Of a stretch of DNA of 64,000 bases, positions 34,074 to 47,649 are shown in pieces (position 1 is the first letter of the stretch; the number at the start of each line of letters is the position of its first letter). The notes under the pieces were generated by a model that saw nothing but the letters and a program-made list of their open reading frames with translations, ran no database searches and was not told the DNA's origin. Made by a program: the position numbers and the translations under genes. Origin of the DNA: Wurfbainia villosa (taxonomy: Eukaryota; Streptophyta; Magnoliopsida; Zingiberales; Zingiberaceae); NCBI GenBank assembly GCA_025175895.1, contig CM045997.1:106936479-107000478 (forward strand), written 5' to 3'.

Positions 34074-34741
34074 ATCTTATTGCTTTGTTCTTACTAAGGA
34101 ATGCAATCAGGTGTAGGTCTTAACTTAGGATGCTTCCTATTGCTACATGGTGTGTTGCTAGTAATTTCGAACTACTAAAAGAGGTTGGATGCCAAAGACA
34201 AGGCCATGGTTTGAAATCTTGTACTATGTTGAGAGAAAAGGCCAAAAAGTATTGTTCTGGTAAATCACCGAGACTCGAAACCACTCGACACTAAAGTTTA
34301 AAATTTCGAGTCATACTATATTTTTAGTCTTTGACCAAAAAGATACTATTCTAGTGTTGTGCCAATGCACCGGTGTATGATGTCGATGGCAGATTGGAGG
34401 TTGAAAGAGGAAGAAGACAAAGTAAAGAAAGAAGACATTCAAGTTTCAATAATTTATCAGAATGATATGTTTCAGTTGTTTCGTCCAACATGGTACAAAT
34501 TTAAAACCATACTTGGCACAGATAATGTCTCCTTATGCTTCATCTCCTTCTTCACCTCTAATCCATTACCAATATCATGCATCGAAACATAAGCATGATA
34601 CTGAAACTTCTTTTGAGATAATATGTAATATGTCTTGAAAGTCTTACTTAAGTGCTAGCGACAAGTATAAAAAACATGAAAAATTTGAGTTTCTTGAATA
34701 GACTTGTATTCAAGTCAATTCTTGAGCTTAATTCTTACTAA

Positions 34742-34815
34742 ATTTGCTACCATGTGACCTTATGGTCACGGGTTCGAGTGGCTGAAATAGCCTCTCGCAA
34801 GTCTCTTGCAATGCA
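34742..34815 (+). mobile_element. Au-type SINE fragment
   Basis: CCATGTGACCTTATGGTCAC and GGGTTCGAGT match the box B region of Au SINEs, followed by AGCCTCTCGCAA. The head and the 3' half are missing. Confidence 0.6.
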
Positions 34816-35754
34816 AAGTTATCGTTATTCATTATTAGTTCTGACTCATTGATACTCATCAACAATTTTGTAGAAATTTATTATGATCCTTCTACAATGT
34901 CTAGCATCCCATCAGGTTTAGCTTTGAGAAGTTGGTACTAGATTGTGAAATTGTTAATGTCATGACTAGAACTCATGTACTTGCTAAGTCATAGATTTTA
35001 GCATTGACAATGTTGACGTAATGAAATGACTCATGTTTTAGCTAAAAATGCTTTTTTCAAAACTCTTCAATTTACATACATAGTTCAACTTGTTCTGATG
35101 GCTTATATGATAATGTGGGAGGTTAGTTCATAAAGTAATCAAATCATTGGATAATTCTACTGGACTCAAATCTTGAATCTTCTTTAAATTTTTTGAGCTC
35201 ATGACAACTATTAGTGTTAATGTTTTTCTTCTAGTAATACCAAGATTAAGGCTAACATCACGTATAACTCTTCTTGAACTGGGATTGTGTAAGGAGATGG
35301 AGGAATCTGTTTCATTGGTTGACATCACTTATAACTCTTCTTGAATTGGGACTGAGTAAGCAGATGAAGAGATTTGTCTTAGTGGTTGAATTGACGCTGT
35401 CTGTGTTTGCGGTTTGGGCTTTCTTTCATAATGACTTTAACAACTTGGCAAATTGTTCTTGTTGGTGGTTGGTTATGGTATGGCAGTCAAAAGATCTTTC
35501 ATTTAGCTAATTAAAAAAGGAATGCATTTCCATCTGAATGACTACTAAAACTAAGGGCTTCATTTCTATTATTTTATGCAACTCATGTCCAGATCCATGT
35601 TTATGTATATCATGACATTCAGGAATGAACGTAGCTTCTCAAAAATGGGTTTTATAATCGTGGGTTCAAACCCATATTAGGGCTTGGTGATACTCATCAT
35701 TAGTTGACATTGTTTAAATGATACAACTTATGACATATATTTTGAATCATTCAA
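34816..35754. other. Intron sequence, nothing recognised
   Basis: A short CGTGGGTTCAAACCC segment near 35658-35675 may be another SINE remnant, too short to place. No gene seen. Confidence 0.35.
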
Positions 35755-35765
35755 GTGTCTAATTT

Positions 35766-35916
35766 GAAGAGAAGTTTTGGTGTAACGGTAAAATTGTTGG
35801 CGTGTGACTTGTAAGTCATGGGTTCAAGTCATGGTAAGGCTTTGTACAATAGACTTTTTCTTAGAACCTCACACCGACAGGAGCTTCATACACCAAGCTG
35901 CTCTTTTTTTATCTAG
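35766..35916 (+). mobile_element. Au-type SINE
   Basis: It is flanked by GTGTCTAATTT at 35755-35765 and 35917-35927. The sequence has TGGTGTAACGGTAAAATTG (box A region), CATGGGTTCAAGTC (box B region), TTTGTACAATAGAC and AGGAGCTTCATACACC, then a T-run, all in Au SINE order. Confidence 0.85.
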
Positions 35917-35927
35917 GTGTCTAATTT

Positions 35928-37629
35928 AGTTTTTATGGATCTAATGTATTCATTTATACTAGATTACTTAAGTTCCAAAATCCTCATGCTTAACTTGTAT
36001 ATCTCTTAAATGATGGTGGTAGTTTCTATTGTCATTGCCTACTAAATTTTTGATATGTAATGAAAATTATAAAAGTAAAATCTCATAGAAACTGAGCACA
36101 ATAAAGTTTTTTCCGTGGGCTAGTATATGGTTTTTATTGGATGCTAAAGGACGGTTAAATTTATTTTGTTTTGTTTTATCTTATTTCGTTCTTAGGACTA
36201 GAGGATAATGAGTTTTTTTAGAAATTTTTTTTTAGCTGCTTAAAAGTAACTAAATATCAAAATTAAATAAAGGCATTTCTTAGAAATGGTTGCATCACAT
36301 TGAATTGATGTGAACTAGTCTATTATTGAAGTCATTACTCAAAGATTTCGATCTTTCGAACTAGATTTACATTGTAAATTATCTTCTCTCTCTTTGTAGA
36401 TTGTCGTTATGCCTTTGTTGGATCTTGATCTCATATGCAAGTTGGTTCTTACGTTTTGCATGATGCTATCCCAGAAGGGATAGCTTACATTAAAATGACT
36501 AGGAATGATTGATAGCTACAATGTTGTTGGATGTAAGGAGGCAAGATGGAGAAGTTGGACTTTGTCTGCTATTTTGGCATGGAGGAGAACCTTGTTTTTG
36601 TTTGCAATTTGTTGAATGGTAGAAGAGGATAAATGTTCATTGCTTTGTAGGGATAATCATGTGGAGGAATTGGGGTTATAGAGATTAAAGACAAACATTG
36701 GCATCTAAGAAAGGGCAAAGAGTGAATTTGGTTGGGATTAGGAGGCTTTGGTTCATGGGTTGTCTGAGTCAGGCTATCTGCTATTGGGTTTAGTGGTTAT
36801 AATATAGTTAAGTGATTTTTTAGAAAATTTTGTTTTACGTTTTAATTGTTTTAATTTTAAAGTCGGTCAATTTTATGTATATATTTTTGGGATAAGTTAG
36901 GTCATTATTTTACAAAGAATTACTATTATTGTTAGATTAAAAAGGAGTTAAAATCCCATATAACTGAATTATCTTTCAACTTGAAATATTGTTCTTCTCT
37001 ATGTGAGTTTGAGTTTTTTGGTAGTCTAGTGCTATATCAATTGGTATTTGAGTCTTCTGATCTCAGTTTCAATTCTTTCAAGATATCTCTTACTTGATTG
37101 TCTGAATCTTTCATTGCTCATGAATTTATGCATGTGTCTTCGTAGCCATAGCCAAAACCTGTTGTACTTGTTATCATCATCCCTACCCTTTGTAAAACGT
37201 GGCAACCACATTTCATAGAAACCTCACTACACCTAATCGAGCTGCGTTGTTTGCTACCTCTTTTCTAATGAATGTGTGTCTCAACCTCCCTATTTGCATG
37301 ATCCTTCTATAAGAATCAAGAATTTGTCCCCGCGAGTCAATGTAGCTGATTGTACATTGATCACTATCCATGCCACCATACCCACCACATATGCCTTTGC
37401 AACATCAAGACAATTCTACCTTAGTGAGATCATTGTCTCTATTCCCTTGCTCACTTTACACACAAATTCCTCTCTCATGGATCAACATTGATCGGTTGCT
37501 TTTCTATCTCACCTTTATCACCAAAATTGACTCCCGCATCCACTAACCATGTACCACCCAAATGCCAATTGGTGATGCCACCACCCATGCGTTGCTCCGT
37601 CATCAACATTTGCCATTTTCCATTAGGCT
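35928..37629. other. Intron sequence, mostly unrecognised
   Basis: AT-rich. A short TTGGTATTTGAGTC segment near 37040 resembles a primer-binding site but no LTR or coding part accompanies it. Confidence 0.35.
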
Positions 37630-38165
37630 TAGATTGAAGTTGAATGGCTTAATGGTACTAAAATTACTAATGAAATGTCGGTAGAAGGCTACAAAGGCAT
37701 AAAAACTTAAGCTTCTTTGGTAGTAGTGGGTTCAGACCAATTCTTAATCATTTTCTAATTTTGTCAAGATCTCTAGAGATAATTCGTGGATGAATGTGGA
37801 GAATAAGACTTGGTAATGTAGTAATGAGCACTTCTTTTGACTTTTTAGTTTGAAAGTATTATTACAGATAATTAAGTATGCTCTAAGTGGGTGTTGTGGG
37901 CCTTATTGTGTTTTAAGATGTCGTCAATCTAGACTATTAAGAATTTTTATTTAAATGGTCTGAAGACTGGGTTCATTACCCTCATGAATGTACTTAGGGT
38001 ATTCAAAAGTGTAAAGGTAACCAATCGTATAGTTCATCTTGTGTTTTGAAGACAATCTTCCATTCATCACCTATGCTAATTCTTATATGATGATATCCAC
38101 TGCACAAGTCGATTTTGGAGGACCATTGTATTCTTGTTGTCAAATCAAGCATGTTAGTCTAGGTA
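37630..38165 (-). mobile_element. Ty3/gypsy reverse-transcriptase remnant
   Basis: Conceptual - strand reading gives SKIDLCSGYHHIRI followed by GDEWKIVFKT (about 38060-38130), the counterparts of FSKIDLRSGYHQIR and DEWKTAFKT in Ty3/gypsy RT, then DDIL and, near 37720-37745, W-EPTT-KEA. Several stops and frameshifts; no LTR found nearby. The closest lineage would be a chromovirus, by memory of the motif only. Confidence 0.65.
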
Positions 38166-38852
38166 TAAGGAGCATATACTTGTGACGATTTTGTTGATGA
38201 TATGACTTTCAACACTTATTCTCCAAGAGCTATCTTTTTAAGATATTAAAAATGTAAGGATAATGCAAAGATTTATGCTTTTCCTAATAAAACTTTTTCC
38301 TTTGTAAGAGTCTTTTGACTTGCCTATTTACTTCAGCACATTTTAAAGTTTCATGCTACATTATGAAAGCTCAGACAACTATGATATCAGAAAAAGTGTA
38401 TTACATGCTGACCAATGCAAAAGGATGCTAATTCATCAGCCCTAATTGTTTAAGAGTTATATCTCAGTACTTATCTATATTTATAATTCTAAGGACTGTC
38501 TTGAAGACTGCATCTTGAAGATTGTGCTGCTTTTGATTTTGGTTTGATTGGGTTAGGCATGTTGAGGTACAGCTTAACATTCTACTCATAGAGTTTAAAG
38601 ATGTAGGTGTTGCCTTTTCCATGATGGATTACAAAGAAGTTGTAAAGCTAGAGCCTAACAAAAATGTAGATAATGTTCACTGGTAACATGGTTTGTTAAA
38701 ATTGGTATCGAGATTGGAATTAGATAGTCAAAAGATTTTAAGTATTGGTTGCATCAGACCAACTAAATCATAGGAATAGGAATTGGAATTGATGGAAAAA
38801 AAGAGAAGATATATTACCAAAAATATTTCATATATGAGAGTAACAATATATA

Positions 38853-41829
38853 CTACTCCAACAACAACAATTAAGTCTTATCCCACTAGGTAGAGTCGGC
38901 TATATGGATTCTTCTATGTCATTAGGCTCTATCTCCTATTATATCATCATCTATACTTAAATAAATTTTATCTTATTTTATTGTTGTTAACCAAGTCTTT
39001 TTTGGTCTTTCTCTTCCTCTTTTGATGTATGTATTTGTCATAGTTTCACATTGCCTAACTAAAATATTTATTAGTCGTCTAAGTATATGTCGATACCACC
39101 TTAAACATGTCCTTCGGAGTTTTCTCTCAATAGATGCAACTTCGACTTTCTCTTTAATGCTCTCATTTCTTATTATGTCCATTATCGTATGTCCACACAT
39201 CCATCTTAACATCCTCATCTCTGCAACTCTCTTCTTCTGCTCATGTGCTCGAGAACTTCCCTTTAAAATTTAGAGATACTTTACGGTAATATAAAACGTT
39301 CGAATCACTTCTTCATTTCAATCATCCTGTTTGTATTCTATGTAAGACATCTCTTTCAATCTCTTCATCGTCTTGTAAAAATATTTGTCTCATCACTTCT
39401 AATATTGCTAAACTTAAATTCCATATATTTTGTCTTTATTTTCTACTAAGTCTAAAACTTTGCATTTCTAATGTTTTCCACCAAAATTCTAGTTTAACAT
39501 TTATTCCTTCACGTATCTCATCGACCAAAATAATATCATCTGCAAATGACATGCACCACGGTACTGTATTTTGAATGTGTCCAGTGAGTTCATCCATAAT
39601 TAATGTAAAAATATAGGGATTTAGAACTGATATTTGATGTAACTCTATCTTTATTAGAAATGTTTCAGTTAATCCACCTGAAGTCTCCACTCTGATTGTT
39701 ACTCTCATATATATTCTTAATTATTCCAATATATATTACGTGAACACCTCTCTTTTCTAGAATTTTTCATATAGTTTCTTTTGGGACTCTATCATAAGTT
39801 TTTTCTAAGTCAATGAAGTAGATCTTGCTTTGCTCTCGATACTTTTCAATTAGTTGCTTGAGAAAATGTATATCTTCTATTGTCGACCTTCCAGACACGA
39901 ATCCAAGTTAATTTTCAGTAATCGTGGTCTCCTTAATTTTTTTTCTATTACTCATTCTCAAAATTTCATAGTATAATTCATTAGTTTAATACCTCTATAC
40001 TGTGCACAATTTTGTATGTCTCTCTTATTCTTATATAAGGGAATTAGAGTACTTATCCTCCATTGATTAGATATTTTTTTGTTTTCAATATTATGTTAAA
40101 TAATTTTTTAAGTCATTCAATTCCTTTTTTCCTTAGACACTTTTATGTCTTTATCGGAATATCATCTGGTCCAACGACTTTTCCATTTTGCATTTTATTT
40201 AAAACTTGTTTTACTATTGAAATTTGAATTCTACAATAAAAATTTAAATTTCTATGCTCATTTAACCTATTTAAATTACCCAAGTTAAGTTAGTCACCTA
40301 AACTTTCATTGAAAAGTTGATGAAAATACTTCTTCCATCGCCTTTTTATTTCTTCATCATTTACTAGTACTCTATTGCATTCATCTTTAATACATCTTAT
40401 TTGGATAAAAATTTGTCTTCGTTTCTCTTACTTTAGCTATTCTATAAATGTCTCTTTCCCCTTCTTTTATATCCAATTTTCGATATAACCATTCAATAAT
40501 TTTATTCTTAGTTTCATTTACTACTTTTTAAGCTTTTTTCTTGGATATTGTAATATTTTTTAAGTTTTCGTCATTCTTGCAAATATATAATTTCTTATAG
40601 ACGGTTTGTTTTTCCTTCATTTTTTTTATACCTTTTCATTCCACTATCAGGATTCCTTATTTTGTGGCGCATGCTCCTTTGACTCACTGAGTAAATTCTT
40701 GGCTACTATTTTATCCCATGTCATATTAGGGTCATTATATATTTCATCTAATACTTATACTGTTACCTTCTTCTTAAATATATTTTGTTTTCCATCCTTT
40801 AACTTCCTTCTCTTAATTCTAGGAGTCATGTAATATTCGCAATTTATCATTTTTGCTTTTGAATGTGACCATGTGTTTTTCTTTTTTTAAAAAAAAATCG
40901 TATTAGCTAGTATAAGGTCACATGTTATTGCAAAATCCAATATAGTGTTACCTCCTTTTTTATTCCAAACTGATAATCACTATGCACTCGCTCATATTCT
41001 TTATTTTCCACTTCGACATGTCCATTTAGATCGTCTCCTTTTAAAATTATTTTATTTGGCGGATTTTTTTATAATATTTCATCTAGTTCGTCCCAAAATT
41101 TTAATTTGATATGTTCACCTAATCTCGCTTGAGGTATATATACGCTAATTATGTTTATAGTTTCTTTCTCCACTACTATTTTGAGAGCTATAAAATTCTA
41201 TCCCTCTTTTTAACTACTCCTACAACTTTATCCTTGAACGAACTATTTACAATAATGGCCACTCCATTTCTTATTTTACTCTTTTATATGTATCATAATT
41301 TAAAATTTGAGTTTTCTATCATCTTTGCCTTTTCCACATACCCATTTTATTTCTTGTACATATAAAATGCTAATTCTTCTTCTAATCAACATATTTAATA
41401 CCTTCATTGTTTTACCAGTGAGGTTGCTATGCTCTATGTTTCAAATCTTAGACTATTAGTTTTCCTATAATATTTGTTTTAACCCAATTTATAGTGTGAG
41501 AACTCTTGTCTATTTAACACTATACTCAAGTTTTCATGGAGATGTAGCGGTCCTTACTGATACATTACAGTCGGACCCTATAATGTGAACTCTTACATAT
41601 TTATCACTACACTCGAGTTCTGGAGATGTAGTGGTTTTTGTCGAGACGTTACAGTCGGACTCTGCAATGCGTTCTTTTCGGAGAACAACCTAGTATTAAG
41701 ACAATAGTTTAATGGATCCATGCATTGAACATTTACCTTTGTTTAATGCTAATTGACAACCTAATACAATCCTCCTTTATCCGGATTTAGGACCGGCCAT
41801 AACATGGTTAACTCGTCATGAGCGAAGTT
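38853..41829 (-). mobile_element. Near-complete RTE-clade LINE, antisense in the intron
   Basis: A 2977-bp insertion is flanked by the 14-bp repeat AGTAACAATATATA (38839-38852 and 41830-41843). The 3' end with its (TTG)n-type tail is at 38853. On the - strand, frames 38973-39218 (EMRMLRWMCGHT... type, HILRR) and 39436-39708 (VPWCMSFADDIILVDEIREG, the RT catalytic FADD) belong to the RT and C-terminal parts, and 40950-41270 reads as an AP-endonuclease domain with DLNGHVE and RNGVAIIV. The 5' part (41495-41670) has two tandem repeats of about 88 bp. Stops and frameshifts make it inactive. Confidence 0.85.
41495..41670 (-). repeat. Two tandem ~88-bp units in the 5' region of the LINE
   Basis: Units begin at 41495 and 41584; both contain GAGATGTAG(C/T)GGT and ATTACAGTCGGAC or GTTACAGTCGGAC. 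They lie at the 5' end of the LINE, where promoter repeats are found in some LINEs. Confidence 0.7.
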
Positions 41830-41843
41830 AGTAACAATATATA

Positions 41844-43253
41844 TTCTAAAATTTTAAAAAGAATACCTATTATTTATCATTACATATTCAATTATTAATA
41901 ATGTAATATACAAATAATGTCATATTTATTAATAAAACTTTAATAAATAATAAAATTGATTATAATTAATAAGAGTAGTTCAGTGTACGAAGCTCCTGCT
42001 AAAGCGAGATGCTGGAGAAGGGTCGGACCACTAAATATTAGATTGACAATAATAAAATGGATTATAACCAATATTAGAATTATATATTTTTTTTGTAGAT
42101 AACTCTATAATACTAGATTGGTCATTTATTTTTTATTTTAAAAATGTTATTATTTTGGATCACTAGTTACATTTGAATTGATTTTTAGTTGAAGGTCGTT
42201 TTCGGATTTTAAGAGATTAGTGTGTTCTTTCTCAATCTTTGATTTCCATAATAACCTCGATCGACTAACACTAAGTGAGGGAAAGATAGTTAGAGTCTTT
42301 TATTTCTAGCTAGTGAAGTTGAATAAGTGACCCTTTATCTAATGGTGGTGAATCTTGAGCTACTACAAGACTTGGCAACTTAATAAGACAACAAAGACTC
42401 TTCTTATATGAGTTCTCTAAGAATTAAGCTGTGACTAAGACTAAGGAATCAAGTTTCTCAAGGTAAACTCAATTTAAGAGGATTTCAATTGATTCTATTA
42501 ATTTTTAATTTAATCTAATCAATTTCTAGATAATTTCTTTGAACCTAAGTTTTTTTCTCTCTAAATTTCTCTTTAATCTTTATGACAAGGTAATATCTCG
42601 AGAAAAATTATATCAACTTTTATTATTGACGATCCAACTCAGGCAATCAATATCACTCTGACTAATTTTACCAACTTTGTCCATCTCAATAAGGATCGAA
42701 CACCACTACTGAATTGGAAGGAAAGTTTGATCGACTTATGGTACTTTCTAAGAATTTGAATAAAGTTTCGATGTGAGTCATATCTTAGCAACGGGCTATG
42801 TGGAAACTATATTCATGCATTTTCCATTGCTAACGATAAGCTTCCATGTTCTGTTTTCATAGTTTGCATCAAATTACTAGTGCTTTTTCATGTGTCATTA
42901 ATAGTGGTTGTGAGCATGAGGAAGTGCAAGTGCACTGTATGAAATCCCATAGTCTGCCTAACCTCTCTTGGTTTCTTGGATTTTATCTCTAGGTTTAACC
43001 TCCTTATAATCAATTACTTGAGATGGGAAGGATGTGGGGAAGGATGCTATTTTATGTGCAGGATAGTGCTACTTTGGCCAAGATTCAGTGTTATTTTGAT
43101 TCCATATGGCCACTACCCTGATAATTATAACATTGTACATTTTGGTTAGGGTTAATGCTAGTGGTAAGCCTCTTTATCTTGATTGGGTTCATAAGTTGAT
43201 TTCTATAATGGTGGTAGTGTTCTATAGGGAGGTATTAGTTAATTTCTCTAATG
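41844..43253. other. Intron sequence, nothing recognised
   Basis: AT-rich; no coding motif or element end recognised. Confidence 0.4.
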
Positions 43254-43270
43254 ATAATAGTGTTGATCTA

Positions 43271-43445
43271 GAAGGGAGCCTTAGCACAACGGTAAGGTTG
43301 TTGCCTTGTGACCAAGAGGTCACAGGTTCAAATCCTGGAAACAACCTCTTGCAAAAAAAAAAGCAAAGTAAGACTGCGTACAATGGATTCCTTCTCCGGT
43401 ACCCCGCGTGCCGGGAGCTTCGTGCACCGGGTTGTAATAGTAGTA
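43271..43445 (+). mobile_element. Full-length Au-type SINE
   Basis: It is flanked by 17-bp perfect repeats ATAATAGTGTTGATCTA at 43254-43270 and 43446-43462. GGAGCCTTAGCACAACGGTA (box A region), GTCACAGGTTCAAATCCTGG (box B region), CTGCGTACAATGGA and CCGGGAGCTTCGTGCACC follow in the order of the Au SINE. The best-preserved of three Au copies here. Confidence 0.92.
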
Positions 43446-43462
43446 ATAATAGTGTTGATCTA

Positions 43463-44620
43463 AAGGGGATTACATTGTTGATCATGAGACTTGATTGTCT
43501 GAATGCAGAACATTTTAGGAACTAGTTAAATTTATGACCTTTTCACAAACCTCAAGAATAAGTTAGGGGCCAATAGTTTAACTTATTTTTCGATTCCTAG
43601 CCTAAGTTCATTAATGAGATGGATGAAGGTTGCCCTAGAGTCTAGCTTATGATTGCAAAGTATCTATAAGCCCTCAAATTTACTCTAATACTCAATCACA
43701 CCTAAAGGAAGATTATCGTAATTTTATTCGCATAGTCTATTGTTGGTTCTTTGAAGCGTGTCAAAACTTTTTTTAGTTAATTTTTATTTTGTTTTAGTAT
43801 AATGTGTTATAAGTCTAGTTCCTACTATGGTAGGGTGATGTTTGATACCCTATGAATGATTTTTCAACAAGAAATATGACTTTGATCCATGGTTTAAAAT
43901 ATTATATCATACTGATTGTTACGGTGAAATTTTCATTCCATCCACTAATTGGCACGATACGGACACCTACACTACAACGTGCTCACGGGAGGCGAGGCCC
44001 TGAGGCAACGTGAGGTGTCCTGGAGGCTCCGTTGTTGCGCGAGGCCTCACGGCAAAGTGAGGCATCGTGGAGGCCTTGTGGCCCCTTGAGGCCTTATGGT
44101 AGGGCAAGCATTGTTTTTTTCATTTTTTTTATTTTGTTCTTTTTTTATACGGTTGACTCTTTCTCTTTCTCCTTTTATTATTTTATTTTATTATTCCTCT
44201 CTTCTTTTTTCCCTTTAATTATTTCTTTTTCTCCCATTATTAATTTTTTTTGTTATTCCTTTGTTCCTTATACGCATGGAGAAAAAGATTTATACTATGA
44301 TTTTATTTCCTCTTTAATTCTCTCTCTTTCTCCTTTTATTATTTTTTAGTATTCTTTTTTTCTTTTAATTCTTTCTCTTTCTTCCTTTATTAATTTTTTT
44401 TATTATTCCTTTCTTCCTTGAACGAATGGGAAAAAAATCTTAAGAATATTAGTTATTTTCTTTGATAATTTTTCTCTCCTTACCTTTCATACGAACAAAC
44501 ACAAAATTAAAAAGAGCAAAATTATCTTTTTAAGAATACTAAAAATAGAAGAGACAGATTGATAGAAAAAGATAAACATTAAAGATAATATAATTCCTAA
44601 ATACTATTATGATTTAAATT
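43463..44620. other. Intron sequence with a GAGGC-rich patch
   Basis: 43985-44105 is unusually GC-rich for this intron, with about ten GAGG(C/T) or GCCTC repeats on both strands. 44110-44460 is pyrimidine-rich. No gene recognised. Confidence 0.4.
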
Positions 44621-44628
44621 AAATTATA

Positions 44629-45477
44629 CAACAACAACGACAACCAAGTCTTATCTCACTAGGTGGGGTTGGCTATATGAATCCTTCTATGTCATTGGAC
44701 TTTATCATCTACTATACCATCATCTATACTTAAATAAATTTTATCTTATTAACCAAATCTTTTTTGGTCTTTCTCTTCCCTCTTTGATGTGTGTATTTGT
44801 TATAGTTTTACATCGCCTAATTGGAGCATTTTTGATCGTCTAAGTATAGGACCGTACCACCTTAAATGTATCTCACAAAGTTTTCGCTGAATCAATGCAA
44901 CTTTGACTTTTTTATAATGTTCCCATTTTTTATTTTGTCCATTCTTGTATGTCCACACATCCACCTTAACATTCTTATCTCTGCAACTTTTATCTCTTGC
45001 TCATATGTTCGAGTCGTAGCCCAACATTTAACGACATATAATATAGCAGGTCTAATCGTCTTTTGTAGAACTTCCCTTTAAATTTTAGAGGTACTTTACG
45101 ATCACATAAAACACCCGACGCTCTCCTTTATTTCAACAATTCTTCTTGTATTCTATGTAAGATATTTCTCTTAATCCCTTCGTCATCTTGCAAATGATTC
45201 TAAATACTTAAAGTTCTCATTTCCAAACAACTCATCATATCTCCTCTTAACATTTATCTCATTACGTCTAATATTGCTAAACTTAAATTTTATATGTTCT
45301 GTGTTTACTCTATTGAGTCTAAAACTTTTTACTTCTAGTGTTTCTCGCCAAGATTCTAGTTTATCATTTACTCCTTAACGTGTCTCATTTATTAAAACAA
45401 TATCATCTGCAAACAATATGCACTACGCTATTGTGTTTTGAATATGTCTAGTAAGTTCGTCCATAATTGGTGTAAAT
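44629..45477 (-). mobile_element. 5'-truncated RTE-clade LINE, antisense in the intron
   Basis: It is flanked by AAATTATA (44621-44628 and 45478-45485). The 3' end (ACCAAGTCTTATCTCACTAG and TTGGCTATATGAATCC on the + strand) matches the copy at 38853, and the sequence follows that copy as far as the RT region near 45400-45470. Confidence 0.78.
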
Positions 45478-45485
45478 AAATTATA

Positions 45486-47640
45486 ATATATATAAATTTA
45501 GTTTAATTTTAATTTTAATATTATTCAATTTAATTTAAACCTATTCGATACTAATCATCATGTTTAGACTTTAGTAAACCTTGAATTGACTTTTACTCAA
45601 TCCTAAATTTTAAAACATTAATTTAACCTAATAATAAACATTTATAGCAATCAAATATCAATAATAATATTTTTTAATTAATGTATTTTATATTTAAAAA
45701 AGTACTGAAACTTTATTGACACGACACGATACAATACCGAAATCATATTGTTTCAGTTATAAATAAAAACTCTAGCATGATTTGAAATTTTAAACCATGG
45801 GTTGACCTTCACAAATTATGTTTGGGTTATTTTGTACCAATTAAAATAATGCTGCATTTCAGCTCATTAATCTGGAAATGTGGTTTGGTTGTACTAACTA
45901 TCGAATCTAAGAGTTTGAATTTCAACTAGTTAGGTAGGGCCTCACTTTTTCCTAGGTCTAGGTTGGTTATGACTTTCAGTGAGTGAGATTCACATGGAGA
46001 ATAATAATCTTGGAGAATATTTTGTCTAGGTAAAACTAATGAAATTAGAGTGAGATAAAGGAGACAGATCAAAAGACCTTGAGGCAAGGGATCTTCTTGT
46101 TAGAAGCAGCAAGAAGACAAAAAGGAAAAGGGAAGGCTTGGAGAGCATCACTAACAACGTTGACGCTGAGTCTGCAACCCACCCTAAGGGAGATCATTCT
46201 TAGAGGCAATGATGGGGGCGAGCTACACTTAGACCTCAAATGAGGCAAAAGATTTATGGGAGTGGTCCAGATCAACTAAGAATCAATTTCTCCAATGAGG
46301 AAGTCATTGGCTGTGGCCACAGTAGAGGGATTTACTAATGAATGAAGGTATTAAGAAATAGAGTGAGTTACTGATGTTAAAGTGAGGTTACTAGTACTGT
46401 GGATAGAAAGGAGGCGTGGAACCTGATAGACGTTAAGCTTGATTATTTCATAGCAAAACTCCATTATTGAGATGATAAAAGTTGTGCGAAAACATAATTT
46501 TGTAACCATGTATAGGCTGAAAATATTTCATAAATTATGGGATATGATAACATAGCTTGTTTCCATAAGAATATTCTTTTTTAGATAAGTCTATTTAGAA
46601 AACTCTAATTTTATTAGAAAATTTTGTTATTTTATGAATGTTATTTTAATAAGTCATACTATCAATCTATAAAAAGGGTTAGGATCTCATATATTAACAC
46701 AAGATTTTAATTAATATAATTTTTAATTTTCAACATTGTATCAGTGCTGAAACTGGTGGTTCGGTCTTTGTATTAGTTATTCTTTAATTCACTATTGTCC
46801 TCAAGCTTCAACATCGCCCTCATACACGAACCTTTCACATTTTGATGCTTGATTTGCTTCCTTCTCTCCTTATTTTTTCCTTGCAATAAGAAGTCAATTT
46901 TTTCTTTTTTTCTTTTCTTTTGTATTCTATATTTTATTCCTAATTTATTTTCTCTTTCTCTTCATATTCTCTTAATCTTATTCTCGTTTATTTTAGTTAC
47001 TCCGTTTTTGCTTATATCGTTTTATTATTATTCCCTTGTCTTATTGTTCGCTTTCTCTTTTTGTCATCACCTCTTAACCCACAAAAAAACAAAACTAACA
47101 AAGGGTAAAAACACACACAAAAAATGTTCAAAATTTCATCCTCATCCTCGACCAGAGAAATACCTCGGCAACACAAATCTCCTTACCAATGAATGCAATA
47201 TCTTTTATACCCATTAAATTTAACAATGATAACTATTTTTCTTTGAAAAACACAATTTCCCTCATTGCTTCATGTCCATGATAACTTCTTTTAAATTTTT
47301 TATTTTCTTCTTTATGCTTATTTATCTTTCTCTGTCTTGGTCCTTTTTAGTTTTTTTTTTGTTTTTGTAATTGTTCTTTTTCTTATTTAACTCAATCTTG
47401 GTTGTTGAGTTTGTGTTTATTTTTATATTCTTTCTCCCTATCACTTTTATCTTTTAATTATTTTTATTCTCGCGGATTATAGCTTTGTTATTTTTCCTCT
47501 TCTTCTCTAATCATTTTCTTTTCCTTGTGACACCTTTAATCATAACCCTAAACTAATAATCTCGCAATTCACCTTTTTTCTTCTCCTTCTCTCTTTATTA
47601 TCACACATCATTTTTCCCATTGCATTCTTTGCACGTCTAT
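45486..47640. other. Intron sequence, mostly unrecognised
   Basis: 46723-46745 has AACATTGTATCAGTGC, which resembles an LTR end plus primer-binding site, but no LTR pair or coding domain goes with it. 46850-47560 is pyrimidine-rich. No gene. Confidence 0.35.
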
Positions 47641-47649
47641 CGTCATCTC

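Noticed and set aside
43271..43345. A tRNA gene (box A and box B present)
   Set aside because: It is the tRNA-like head of an Au SINE; no full cloverleaf was recognised.
43106..43525. Open frame of 139 residues
   Set aside because: It runs through an Au SINE with a clear 17-bp target duplication; the SINE explains half of it.
46723..46745. LTR end plus primer-binding site (AACATTGTATCAGTGC)
   Set aside because: No matching LTR pair, polypurine tract or coding domain nearby; the similarity is short.
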